Below are positions 20,036 through 30,560 of a stretch of DNA of 45,219 nucleotides, piece by piece. The notes below the pieces were generated by a model, which was given only the letters and a program-made list of their open reading frames with translations, searched no databases and was not told the origin of the DNA. The translations under genes and the position numbers were made by a program. Each line of letters starts with the position of its first letter. The first letter of the stretch is position 1. Source of the stretch: Chara braunii (lineage: Eukaryota > Streptophyta > Charophyceae > Charales > Characeae); assembly GCA_003427395.1 (NCBI GenBank), contig BFEA01001033.1, forward strand, positions 14,051 to 59,269, read 5' to 3'.

Positions 20036-20942
20036 GAACCCGAATTCGATAGAAATCCCGTAGGAGGATGGTGGGCTGACACCATCGACAAGAACCCTTT
20101 CCTTATCGATCTGGAACCTTATTCGAAACCCACCCAGTCGCTGATTAATGTCATCCACCCCGCCATCACCGCTATGGTCTGGGAAAAGGTCACCACCGGC
20201 CAGTTCCCGAGCATTATGGAAGTTCTCCTATTCAACGATTGGGCGGATCTAGCTTGGATGTACGAGCACGAGAGGCACATAATAGATACGGTCCTCACTG
20301 AGCACATGGCGAAGGAGGAAGAAAGGAAGAGGAATTTCAGTAAGGAAAAGGATGGGATACTGGGGAGAGCGACGCAGTTGGAAGAGACCCTCGAAAGGAT
20401 CTGGGAAATTGGCAAGGGGATGGAGGTTGATGATGCAAGGATGGATGGGGATGGGTACGGCCCATCGCTCATGGGTATCATGGGTGAGGAGGAAGGTTGC
20501 GAATTATGGATGCTACTGGATAGCCCGCCTCCCCCCCCTCCGCCACCTGGCGCCACCTGGCGGGGAGAGAACAGGAGATAAAAATGATAGGAAGAACGGA
20601 TTCGTACCAATCGCCTCGGCCCCATGGGTGGAAATGAAGGCTATACGACAACAGGACAGAGTGTGGATTCAGGGTGGCTTCAACCACTTGGCTCCAATCA
20701 ATATCAAGGGATGGAAATTCCTTGCTGACCTATCAAAGAATGAGGTGGAGGAATGCAGAAGAAAGGCTCTGGCAAGTACACTGGACTACGCTGGCACAAC
20801 CCCGCATTTCAGAGGGAAGCTACCCCTACCAACGATCAGCTTATTGGACTCGATTAAATGCGTTTATGCTAACCCGATAGTCATGCAAAAAATGATCGCC
20901 TCGTCCCTTAGCTTTGATATGAGGAACCTCCGGAAAGTATAA
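20036..20942 (+). pseudogene. Unknown protein-coding remnant, possibly gag-like
   Basis: The first frame (20036-20581, ATG at 20174) encodes segments such as WWADTIDKNPFLIDLEPYS and FNDWADLAWMYEHERHI, then a Lys/Glu-rich part and a poly-Pro run from a C homopolymer near 20528-20537. Beyond that run the next frame stays open to 20942 (WVEMKAIRQQDRVWIQGGF, GWKFLADLSKNEVEE), so a frameshift in the C run probably splits one protein. No family is recognised. The charged middle, absence of introns and linked duplicated downstream region suggest a retroelement or virus-like structural protein, but this is inference. Downstream reading continues in the duplicated block 20969-22317. Confidence 0.45.
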
Positions 20943-20968
20943 AACACTGGCCGTCCATACCTAAAGTG

Positions 20969-22317
20969 TCGTTGTGGTTAGTACATAAATAAACGCACCT
21001 GCAATGGAGGACCAATCTGGTTCGACCAAGCAATCTGGTACCTCTTGGTCAAACCTAAGATCGTCAAACCGGAATGTGGCTCCAACCGGGTCAGAATCGC
21101 ATTTCTATTGCACCACTTGCGTAATTCCTAGAGGGAATTGGCGAAAGCATCGGTTACCTTCATTTGGTTGAGGGAGATGATGCTCACCATCCTTCGCAAT
21201 CTCAAGCGCAATCCGGACTTAATGACAGTTGATACCCTCGCAGGGATTTCTTTTAAATCCCATCCCTGCCCAAGGATTCTAGCCAACCTCATCCTTCCCA
21301 CCTGCATCGCGCCTGGGTTACCAGCTCCGGAGTTGCCGACCCTCGGGAAAAAGAAGAACATATCCCCGGCTGGAAGGAGAAACAAGAGGCTTCGTACCAC
21401 CTCCCCCAGGCAGCAGACATTGTTAAACTCCTTCAGAATCACGGACACCCCTCCTAGCTCGGCAAGCAGCAGCCAGCAATCAGCCATCCTGGACAACAGC
21501 CCAACGGGCGGCAACACTGTGGCAGGCAACTCAGGCAGGAAACATATAACTACATTATAGGACTAATTGATCTGACCATCCCACCTATGCTACTATGTGC
21601 CCTGCTCTCTCTCCCTTTGTTCCTTGAACATGGCAAGCAGCTATCGTTGTGGTTAGTACATAAATAAACGCACCTGCAATGGAGGACCAATCTGGTTCGA
21701 CCAAGCAATCTGGTACCTCTTGGCCAAACCTAAGATCGTCAAACCGGAATGTGGCTCCAACCGGGTCAGAATCGCATTTCTATTGCACCATTTGCGTAAT
21801 TCCTGGAGGGAATTGGCGAAAGCATCGGTTACCTTCATTTGGTTGAGGGAGATGATGCTCACCATCCTTCTCAATCTCGAGCGCAATCCGGACTTAATGA
21901 CAGTTGATACCCTCGCAGGGAGTTCTTTTAAATCCCATCCCTGCCCAAGGATTCTAGCCAACCTCATCCTTCCCACCTGCATCGCGTCTGGGTTACCAGC
22001 TCCGGAGTTGCCGAACCTCGGGAAAAAGAAGAACATATCCCCGGCTGGAAGGAGAAACAAGAGGCTTCGTACCACCTCCCCAGGCAGCAGACATTGTTAA
22101 ACTCCTTCAGAATCACGGCCACCCCTCCTAGCTCGGCAAGCAGCAGCCAGCAATCAGCCATCCTGGACAACAGCCCAACGGGCGGCAACACTGTGGCAGG
22201 CAACTCGGGCAGGAAGCGTAGAACTACATTATAGGACTAATTGATCTGACTATCCCACCTATGCTACTATGTGCCCTGCTCTCTCTCCCTTTGTTTCTTG
22301 AACATGGCAAGCAGCTA
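20969..22317 (+). repeat. Tandem duplication of a 675-bp coding block
   Basis: Copy 1 is 20969-21643 and copy 2 21644-22317, nearly identical. Both encode VKPECGSNRVRIAFLLHHLR, then KASVTFIWLREMMLTIL and a basic segment GKKKNISPAGRRNKRLRTTS. Copy 1 has a TAG where copy 2 has TGG (in CGTAATTCCTRGAGGG near 21129 and 21805). Copy 2 has lost one C in the CCCCC near 22080, shifting out the Ser/Gln-rich C-terminus that copy 1 keeps. Neither copy is intact. The protein family is unknown; the basic patch could be nuclear-targeting or nucleic-acid binding. Confidence 0.9.
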
Positions 22318-23390
22318 GTGTGAAACCAGAAAGTTACACACAACTTCTCCATGCTTCAAAGATTGAGTTTGAGAACCTCTGCAGTATACTGATTGAAAGA
22401 AGCAACCATATCGTTATCTTTGTGCTCAACCGATCAGGAGTGCAAACTGTAGAGATTGTACAACCAAGCTCAAACCCGTAAATATGGAGTTATTAATGGA
22501 GCACAAGAAGGGCAATCACACAGACTAAGAGACTGAATAGCAGTCATGCAGAACCATTATGTTCCTTACACACAACGCGATGGTTTTTCAATAGGTCCAA
22601 TGCTCCTTAATATTTGAGTACCTTATGGCAATATAAGCCGCAAGCAGTTTATCAGAACCCTCACTTTTCAACCTATAGACTAAACCCCCAAACATTAAAA
22701 AGGGCATTGGGGATAAATTTTTCAGTTTCTCTCTTTTTTATTATTTGCTCTATTTTATTGTTGGTTAAGGTTTATGCGTGCAAAGTTTGATGTTTGTTGC
22801 GGTCCTAGGGATGATAGTTTTAGTGAGCCATAAAAATCGTGAAAATCTTAAAAATTGTAAACGGTGAAATTTATATAGAATGATGGAAACTTGTTTTTAA
22901 AAGGTTTGTGAGTTTTATTATAAAGGTCGTTAAAAAACACTTTAAATTTTTAGCTTTATTAACCACTTCTTCAATTATTATTTGTGTTATTACAACGAAA
23001 AATGTGCAATCACTGCTCAGTTGATCACATAGACAGTATAACGAGTATCTCACAATTTTTATTCGTTGGTGATCCATACCAAAGGTATAACGACGAGAAA
23101 TCTGAAACTTAAAATATGGCGGACAACTTTTTAGGGCACTTCTGGTAACATAAACACTGTGTAGCATCGTGTTCGGGTTCGGTGACGGAACGGGAACGAG
23201 TGTCGAAACTCTCCGAACGTGAAGGTGAAAATATTTAAAAGAAAAAAAAAACAAAGTTCTCCAAAAAAAATCGGAAATAAATATATGTTATGTAAAATAA
23301 TAATACAAACAACTTTTGCTTTGGAGGTATGGTCAAATTTGTAACCAAGCTCGAGTTAAAAATCAAAAAATATTTTATTTTTTTTTATTA
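22318..23390. other. No gene seen; AT-rich DNA
   Basis: GC content falls clearly below that of the preceding block. Long A/T runs; no ORF with recognisable features on either strand; possible old insertion, but I cannot define ends. Confidence 0.35.
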
Positions 23391-23399
23391 TTATTTTTT

Positions 23400-23495
23400 A
23401 ATATGTTCGGCCGAACACGTTCTGGTGGCATTCGGCCGAACACCCGAACATGTTCAGACGTTCGGAAAAGCTCCGAACATGTTCGGTGTGCTACA
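23400..23495. repeat. Cluster of GTTCGG/CCGAAC palindromes
   Basis: Contains TGTTCGGCCGAACA, ATTCGGCCGAACACCCGAAC, ACGTTCGG and CCGAACATGTTCGG within 95 bases. A similar cluster with a 17-bp hairpin is at 41377-41455; both lie in AT-rich DNA. Dense palindromes could be protein-binding sites or transposon ends. Confidence 0.8.
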
Positions 23496-23957
23496 CAGCA
23501 TAAACATTTTGCATATATTGTACCCTATACTATAGTACATTGCACTGAGCAGAATAGGTTGCTAACAAAACATCATACTCCAAGTTGTCGTACATCTCAT
23601 TTACGTACATGCATATATTTGTTCATTATTAAATACCGAACTTCAAGTAGGTTCGTTACCATTGATGACTTTGTCAACTTCTAATAGTTTTATTAAAAGT
23701 TTGAGAAGATCATAGACATGCATACTTCAAAGAAAGTGCACATAATATGACACGAACAATGATTTACAAAATTTAGGTTCTGTAATTGTAAGTTTGGGTT
23801 TGAAGGCATGCCATTGACTTGTGTAGGTAAACCGAACAGGAAACAAACAATTGATACAATAGTGTTGTTCATCTATTAATTAAAATTTAAAAATACACGA
23901 AAGAATTATGTTTCTAAATAAAAAATGAAGTACCAAATTGTTCAAATGGGTTTCAAG

Positions 23958-24205
23958 CTAGGCTACCAGTCAGGCCGTCCGCGTCCCATGTGGCTAGTAG
24001 GCCCGTGCAAGAACAAGAGAAGGTCCCAAAAAAAAAAAAAAAAAAAAATCGAAAAAAACATGTTCTGTAAAAACCTAAATTGAACAATTTTTGCCTCAGG
24101 GTCACACCGAAATTCTTTACCAAATTTAATAAAAACTTTAACTACGATTTTTATTTTTTTTATTTTAAATCGGGCAAGTGACTCTGGGTCACTCTGGTAG
24201 CCTAG
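23958..24205. mobile_element. hAT-like MITE, copy 1, with perfect 8-bp duplication
   Basis: Inverted ends CTAGGCTACCAG and CTGGTAGCCTAG. GTTTCAAG is duplicated exactly on both sides (23950-23957, 24206-24213), the 8-bp size typical of hAT transposons. Interior is AT-rich with a poly(A) run; no coding capacity (248 bp). Matches 40864-41155 in reverse orientation. Confidence 0.85.
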
Positions 24206-24365
24206 GTTTCAAGGTAATATGCACTTTCCACATAATCATCATCCTCAAGTCAAAATTTTAGGTCACATATATTCTCATATAATGCCAATGCAATGGCGAC
24301 CATAACTATAATGGTCCTAAGGTAGTCAAACTCCTTGTCGGGTAAGTTTCAACCCGCACGAAAGG

Positions 24366-24610
24366 TTCATATTTTTGTCTTTTGTGCATGTGAGTGGTAG
24401 TGGAGCGAGGCCCTCAGGGTCTCACTTCACTACTTTCCACATGCACAAAAGACACGAAATATGGAGACAAAAAATATAGCAATATAGAGGGTCTTGCTCC
24501 ACTACTCTCCACATGCACAAAAGACACACAATATGGCAATGTATCTTTCCATATTCTTGCAGAGGATTGTCTCATTTTGCACATTTAAATGCAGTGGAGC
24601 GAGGCCCTCA
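24366..24610. mobile_element. MITE family B, clustered copies
   Basis: TTTTTGTCTTTTGTGCATGT and GAGCGAGGCCCTCAG (24374-24418) match the right end of the element at 8146-8267. Its reverse, CCACATGCACAAAAGACAC, appears twice (about 24439 and 24511), and another AGTGGAGCGAGGCCCTCAGA at 24594. This looks like two or three nested or adjacent copies. Confidence 0.65.
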
Positions 24611-24896
24611 GATGCTGAAAACGGTAAGTATGGCTTTCTGCCTTTGTTTTTCTTTTCGTTTTTGTAAGAAGAAGAATTTTGCCCGCCCTCTTTCTCATGT
24701 GACTACCCGTGAGAGGCAGGGTGCAATCCATTGTCTGTCATAGTGTTTCTTTTCACTTATATTATGTTTTGTGAGTGGAAACAACGGCCTCCTTGTTATT
24801 CCGTTTGTTGGCCAGAGGTCCATAAGACACATACCACAGAGGGTGGTCCCGAAACTGCCCGACTTTTTCCATGTGCTGGTACCCGCTCCTACCAGT

Positions 24897-25106
24897 CTCG
24901 ACAAAAATTGGCGCGCAGGGCATTTTTAGGCTTGGCACGAATAGATGAGAAAGGTACTGGTGGTTTAATCTTAGTTGGGCAAATCAAACTCAAGGGGTGG
25001 GTGTGAAAATATAAAGGCTCGGCAAAAATTGGCGCACATGGCATTTTTAGGCTCCCCATCAATAGCTGAGAATGGTACCGGCGGTTTAATCTTAGTTGGG
25101 CAAATC
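24897..25106. repeat. Tandem duplication, about 120-bp spacing
   Basis: CAAAAATTGGCGCGCAGGGC to TTTAATCTTAGTTGGGCAAA (24901-24985) recurs at 25023-25106 with about 85% identity by eye. The start of a repeat carrying GAAATTTATCAATGG follows at 25235 and relates to the array at 27479. Confidence 0.8.
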
Positions 25107-25119
25107 CAAGGCAAGGGGA

Positions 25120-25985
25120 GGAGAAAGGTTTGGAGATTGAAAAGAGAGATGTTTAACCACCACTACCTTCCCATACATCAGCCACTGGAGAGTTCCCACA
25201 AATTTTGGGGTCCAGCAACGCAGCAAAGCCCACCAATGAAATTTATCAATGGTGGCCCGACCCCCTAAAAATACGGTATAGGTTATATTCGCACTTGGGA
25301 CTATGCTGTGAAACGTACCCATGGTTTAAAAGGACAAGCAAAACGTTGTGCAGAAAAGTAGCTATGCTTCCAAGGGTCGCCTGTACAGCCTTAGGAGTAG
25401 TGGTAGGAAGGTCGTGAAAGATTAAAGAATTTGAGAGAAGGATATAGTGAACATTTAAAACAAAATTTAAGAAATCGGTAGGGAAACAGTTTGGCAGAAC
25501 AAGTTGCATTGACGTAACAACATGAGGAAGAAAACAATTGACTCAAAAGGCAAGAAAATGATAAAAAGGTCGAGAGCAGTATTACGACATCCTTACAGGG
25601 GACAAATGCGTAGGAGTTTCGCAGATTGCTGCTTGATTGAACCAAACCCGGGCAGTTGGGCCCCTAAGAGTCAGGCCCCGCTGGTGCCATGTTTTGTATG
25701 TTGTGCTGAGATCATGTTCATGCTTCCTGGCCGCAGACTTGGTACTGGTGAGGCTTGGCACTAACGAACAGACCCTTCGATTACATATTATCGCTTAGAA
25801 CACACGGGCCTGGACTTAAACCTTGCCAAACTCTGAGCGTGTGTGGCACAACTATAGCATCTGCTAAGAATTGGACAAGGCATCAATCCCAGCAAGCCAA
25901 TAGAACGATCAGGCATCCACATTACTCACCTAACCTAATATGCCCTAAACCCTAATAAGTTGGCGCCGGTGGCAGGGGGCCGGGG
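25120..25985. other. No gene supported
   Basis: Short open frames (for example 25522-25764) show no recognisable motif. CCCTAAACCCTAA at 25944 is a minimal telomere-like match. Confidence 0.3.
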
Positions 25986-25989
25986 TTGC

Positions 25990-27093
25990 GATGGTGGGGG
26001 CACTGGGGGATAATGCGCTCTGCAGCCCTGGGGCTACCCTGCAGGGTGGAAATAGGGTACAACTTTACCCAAGATCGGGTTTCTTTACCAAGTGTACTAC
26101 CTGTAGCTTCAGGTGGAATTCATGTTTGGCATATGCCTGCATTAACTGAAACGGTTCAGTATTACAATTTGGAGTAATAAGACTTGCCGGAGTAGGGTTG
26201 TGAGGGGTTTTATGTGCTAGGGATATCTGCAACCAGTGCCCGAAGGAGCTCACTGATCGGATTTACAATTATGGTGCTGATCGGTGACTTGTCTAGTATT
26301 TGCTGTAGTCTTGGGTCCCCGTGGGCTTGCAAATGGACGAGGCCAGAACGACGCTGGTCGGTGTTGGGGCTTGGTCGTGCTGCCCTGTAACTCGAGTTGT
26401 ACGAGGGCAAAAGACCTAGTACAGAGATCTGGGGAGTTGTCGAGGGTGGAAGGCACTCTGGTGTCCTTTGGTAAGCTGGTACTTAGACGAAGCTGGTCAA
26501 AGCCGAGGCGGGTCGTTTTGCCCTGTAACCTAGCAGGTGGGGGAATTTCTGGGGTGGGTCGCGCCACTCTGTAACCTAGCAGTTGGGGGAGTGACGCCTA
26601 GTAGAGACTAAGTATTGGGATATAGGGATGAGGCAGGTAGGGGTGGGCTACTGAAAGGCTCTAAGGCAGGTATTTCTCGATCTGAATGCTCTTCTAAAAA
26701 CAAAAGGATCCTCTGCATGGAGAAGTAGATGGTTGGATATCAAGCGTCCTACTAGCGAGGGGGCTAGCTCGTAGGACAGAAATAGGGTACAGCAGCAACT
26801 GAGATGGTGGCTCTGCCGCAGTAAGTCTTGCCGGAGTGAGGTAAAGAGGATTGATGGGGGGGGTTTGAGTCGTTTTCTGAACTTTGCTCATTCCTGAAGT
26901 TCGTCGTAGTAATTTGCTAAGTAGTTCAAATTTTTCTTAGCCGAAGCCGGGTAATGGCCCCGGTATCTCAAATATCTCAACTTTTCAAAACTTCTATGGA
27001 AACATTTCCATATGGGACGCTGGGCCCGGTTCCCAGCACGTGCTGCTCCCCACGAGTAGATTGGAGCCTTGTTCCCAAAAAAAAAAAAAAAAA
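25990..27093 (+). mobile_element. Retroelement 3' portion with poly(A) tail, plus strand
   Basis: 26700-27093 matches 10287-10610 in opposite orientation, including the GGGACGCTGGGCCCGGTTCC module and the terminal GGAGCCTTGTTCCC before a run of 17 A (27077-27093). GAAATAGGGTACA occurs at 26048 and 26780, so the left part is a diverged tandem or nested copy. Several repeats of CTGTAAC(T/C)(T/C)AGCAG-like sequence occur at 26385-26580. No intact protein; the 5' limit is approximate. Confidence 0.65.
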
Positions 27094-27122
27094 GCCCTAA
27101 ACCCTAAACCCTAAGCCCTAAT
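27094..27122. repeat. Interstitial plant-type telomeric repeat
   Basis: CCCTAAACCCTAAACCCTAA with one further variant unit (GCCCTAA). It abuts the retroelement poly(A) tail directly. The (CCCTAAA)n unit is the telomere repeat of most green plants. Confidence 0.8.
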
Positions 27123-27175
27123 CATCAACCGAAAGAAAAAAAGGATAAAGCAAGTTTGTGCATGTACACGGTTTC

Positions 27176-27470
27176 GGGTAACGGGTTTGTTTTCTACCCT
27201 CTCTGTTCTTTTTTTCACTTCTTTCGTCTCTCTCAACTGGAGCTTTCATTGATCCTCGGGGTGATCCCCGAGGTTCGAAAGGCCCCAGCCTTTCAGAAAA
27301 TGACCCCATCCCGTGACAAAATTCGCTGAGTCGCTGGGTAACGGGTTTGTTTTCTACCATCTCCGTTTTTTTTCCACTTCTTCTCTCTCAACTACTAGAG
27401 CTTTCATTGATCCTCAGGGTGTTCCCCGAGATTCGCAAGGCCCCAGCCCCGGAGAAAATGACCTTGTCCC
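27176..27470. repeat. Tandem duplication, 160-bp spacing
   Basis: GGGTAACGGGTTTGTTTTCT starts at 27176 and 27336; both copies continue through GAGCTTTCATTGATCCTC, a CCCCGAG motif and AAGGCCCCAGCC. Confidence 0.9.
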
Positions 27471-27478
27471 GACCATCG

Positions 27479-27596
27479 CAACTTTCGGAGCCAAGCGGCT
27501 GTTGATAAATTTCATCAATGGCCTTTGGCGCATTTCCAACTTTCGGAGCCAAGCGGCTGTTGACAAATTTCATCAATGGCCTTTGCCGCATTTCCG
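27479..27596. repeat. Tandem duplication, 58-bp unit
   Basis: Two nearly identical copies from CAACTTTCGGAGCCAAGCGG to CCGCATTTCC. Confidence 0.95.
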
Positions 27597-27599
27597 CCC

Positions 27600-28190
27600 T
27601 CCGAACGTAGAGGTGAAGTATGTTACCGATGTAAAGTTCGAAAGCATCTCCAATCCTTGTTCCGAATTCGAACTGACGTCCCAACTGAGGATTCTTTGTT
27701 CATGGCCAGTGATAATTGTTATGCACGATCATCCACAAGGAGGGGATATAGATTAAACCACCAATACTTGGCCCATACATCGGCAGCGGGGGATTGACGT
27801 GAACGCACCGGGTTAACCGGGATTTGGGCTACTAGACAACAATGGCTGCCAGTGCCAGCCAAAAGAAAAGAAAAATGGTGTGCTGGCAATTTGACAAAGC
27901 TTGGCGAAAAAGTCGTTTAGCCCCAGAAGACGGTGGTCCGAAAGTATCGAGGGTTTAACTGAGGCTGTTGATAACAATTATCAACGGCCATAAATTTGTA
28001 ACTGATTGCCCGCCCTCCGTGAGTGTCGGCGACAAAATCCCATCAGCAAATTATGTACCCAAAGTTTTTAACTCCCAAGGTCCCAACTACAGTTCCAGAG
28101 TCCCAAGTACCTTCTCCAAGGTGCATGTACAGACAATAAAGAGCACAGTCAGTCAGTCTCTTACAGATCGCAAGAATAGGATTCCTTGTC
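27600..28190. other. No gene seen
   Basis: 27755-27780 resembles 25157-25190 (ACCACCA.TAC then CCCATACATC), so this too is repeat DNA. No ORF with recognisable features. Confidence 0.35.
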
Positions 28191-28194
28191 AAAA

Positions 28195-28414
28195 TCCAAC
28201 CTTCAGTCGAAAAACAACCACAACCGGTATTCATCGATTCATGTAAGTCCTCCCTCCAACGTAACGCATGGTCATTTATCATCTTTCTCATCTTTCAATC
28301 TCCATCCAACCTTCAGTCGAAAAACAACCACAACCGGTATTCATCGATTCATGTAAGTCCTCCCTCCAACGTAACGCACGGTCATTTATCATCTTTCTCA
28401 TCTTTCAATCTCCA
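28195..28414. repeat. Near-perfect tandem duplication, 110-bp unit
   Basis: Two copies from TCCAACCTTCAGTCGAAAAA to CTTTCAATCTCCATCC, differing at only one or two bases (GCATGG/GCACGG). This identity implies a recent duplication or a collapsed longer array. Confidence 0.97.
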
Positions 28415-28679
28415 TCCAGCAATCAAGCAACGGGAGTCACAAGGAGTGTTAAACAGTTCGTATATACCATGTTCTGCCGAATAGAACACACCGTCATGAT
28501 AATAGTTCTGTATCTGGGGCAACTTACAGTCTAGATACCGCAAGAATGGTTCCACGTTCTATCGGAGGGAAGAACGTGGCTAATCCACATCTGGGTCGCC
28601 CGATCAGTCTACAACGGCGCACATCCGGCACCCTGTTGTCGCTCAACACGTGCCTCCAAAATCGCATATCTGCCCAAAT

Positions 28680-29160
28680 CACTATCACCCATCTGCCAAC
28701 CCCATCATCTCCTCTTGGGCAAATGCATCGACCAGTCGAAAAATCATTTCACCAATTCATTAAAAATTTAAATGCATGCATCAACTTGCATCCTCCCAAG
28801 CGTACCAATCAGAAAACAGAAAAAAAGACCAATTGATAAAATGCAAAAATCATACAACCAAAATCATCAAGCTCTTGGGCAAATGAATCGACCAATCCAA
28901 AAATAATTTAGCCAATCATTCTCTTAAAAATTAAATGCATGCACCAACTCGTATGCTGCTACGTGTACAAATCAGAAAACGTGAAAAAGGACCTTTACGC
29001 ACTGCGCAAATCACGCGATCAGAATCATCGAGTTTGCCAACCACAAGCTCCTCTAAAGCAAATCATTCGATCAAAATCAACAACCTGCCGACCACACCTC
29101 TTGTGCAAATGAATCAACAAGTCGACATACAACCCATCAATTAGAATGCGTACATTGCGA
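28680..29160. repeat. Degenerate tandem array, roughly 170-190-bp units
   Basis: CTCTTGGGCAAATG(C/A)ATCGACCA recurs at about 28711 and 28871, with related TTGTGCAAATGAATCAAC at 29100. TTAAATGCATGCA followed by CAACT occurs at 28768 and 28931. Copies are diverged. Confidence 0.7.
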
Positions 29161-29304
29161 CGTGCATGCCACAGAATGGACCAATCAACCAAAAGCAAAA
29201 ACCACTGACCACTCGTTCGGGACATCCGTTAAATGGAGCGCTACATATTAGTGTCAGCATGGCCCCTGCCCAAGGATGACGCGCATCAGCCAAAACATGC
29301 TCCA

Positions 29305-29925
29305 GGGGCTGTGACAAACTGTTTCGTCAACTGTGAAACTCCGACGAAACAGTTTGTCACAGCCCCTCGTTCATTGTCCTCTTCTCCCTCTATGAAACTC
29401 CGACGAAACAGTCTGTCACAGCCCCTCACAGTCTCCGATGAAACAGTTTGTCACAGCCCCTCATTTGTTGTCCTCTTCTCCCTCTATGAAACTCCGACGA
29501 AACAGTTTGTCACAGCCCCTCGTTTGTTATCCTTCTATTCCTCTATGAAACTCTGACGAAACAGCTTGTCACAGCCCTCGTTTGTTGTCCTCTTCTCCCT
29601 CTCTGCCTACGGTTTACCGCGTCCTCTTCTCCCTCTATGAAACTCCTACAAAACAGTTTGTCACAATCCCTCGTTTGTTGTCCTCTTCTCCCTCTCTGCC
29701 TACTACGGTTTACCGGGCAGCTCTGTTTGACTATAGCCTAAGGTTTACTGGGCAGCTCTGTTTCACTATATATATTATATATATGCCCAGTAAACCCTAG
29801 GCAGAGAAGGAGAAAAGGGTTCATTCATATATATCATCACAAACAGAACTGCCCGGTAAACCGTAGGCAGAGAGAGAGAAGAGGACAACAAACGAGGGGC
29901 TGTGACAAACTGTTTTGTCCGAGTT
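29305..29925. repeat. Direct and inverted array of a 24-bp motif
   Basis: GACGAAACAGTTTGTCACAG followed by CCCC occurs about six times in direct order (29343-29670) with CCTCTTCTCCCTCTATGAAA spacers. Inverted copies stand at the left edge (29305-29328) and right edge (29894-29917), and CGGTTTACCGGGCAG sequences are also inverted around 29770-29800. The layout suggests an inverted-repeat transposon whose end has been amplified in tandem. Confidence 0.85.
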
Positions 29926-30023
29926 TCACCGACTCATGGTCACACTGTGAATCGGACCGCAAAGGCGGAAAAAAAACAAAACAAAAAAAAAGGAAACGTA
30001 AGCTCCGCCTGTTCATCACCTCT

Positions 30024-30150
30024 TACGTACAAGGCCAGCCACCTGGATGACAGGTTGAGCGCTGGCTGCCCCCATCCCCATGTGTCACAAGGACCCAGTT
30101 GCACACAGCCAAAAGGCAAAGGGGTAAAGAAGAGGAAACGAAACCTGACA
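30024..30150. repeat. 130-bp repeat, copy 1 (copy 2 at 30955-31085)
   Basis: ACGTACAAGGCCAGCCACCT to AAAGAAGAGG matches 30961-31070 (GCGTACAAGGCCGCCCACGT and on). A shorter sequence AAGCACCGCCCC ending CACAGGCC is shared by 31155 and 31358. Confidence 0.85.
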
Positions 30151-30341
30151 GGGAAGAAAGCCTACCAGTCAAACAAAGCAAATGACACATTCCACAGATA
30201 ATCCAGTTGCCACAGAGCAAATAAAAACAAAGCAAATAACACGTCCAACAGATCAACATGTTTTTTTTACTTGTTTTCTTAGTTTCTTGTTGTCTTTTTT
30301 CCCCCCCTTCAACTCCGTAGCTATCGGTGGTGTCAATGGCT

Positions 30342-30560
30342 TTATCTGTCCCCACCTCGGCAGATAGGACAACTACGGTGAGGATGATGTGGATGTTCCC
30401 AAGGATACCCAAGGAGAGCGCACAGCATTCAGCAGGACGGCTAGCACGAGCCATCCCATCAAAACAGTCCTGACAGAGGACATGTCCACATGTCAAAAAA
30501 ACAGCAGGACGTTCATCACAGTGCGGCATCATGCAGTTCTGATACCGTCCTTGGGCACCA
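30342..30560 (-). pseudogene. RING-finger fragment with frame break
   Basis: On the minus strand one frame reads DERPAVFLTCGHVLCQDCF, the central Cys/His part of a RING finger (C-G-H, C-x2-C), preceded by an irregular Cys pair. About 30 residues on, the next frame reads SCPICRGGDR and a stop, which supplies the expected last C-P-x-C pair. A one-base frame change between them, near 30375-30420, therefore seems to break the domain. RING proteins are usually ubiquitin ligases; here it is probably a pseudogene or mis-sequenced exon. No neighbouring exon was found. Confidence 0.5.

Noticed and set aside
29343-29690. CRISPR-like look: regularly spaced 24-bp repeats
   Set aside because: Spacers are themselves repeats of each other, inverted copies flank the array, and the genome is eukaryotic.
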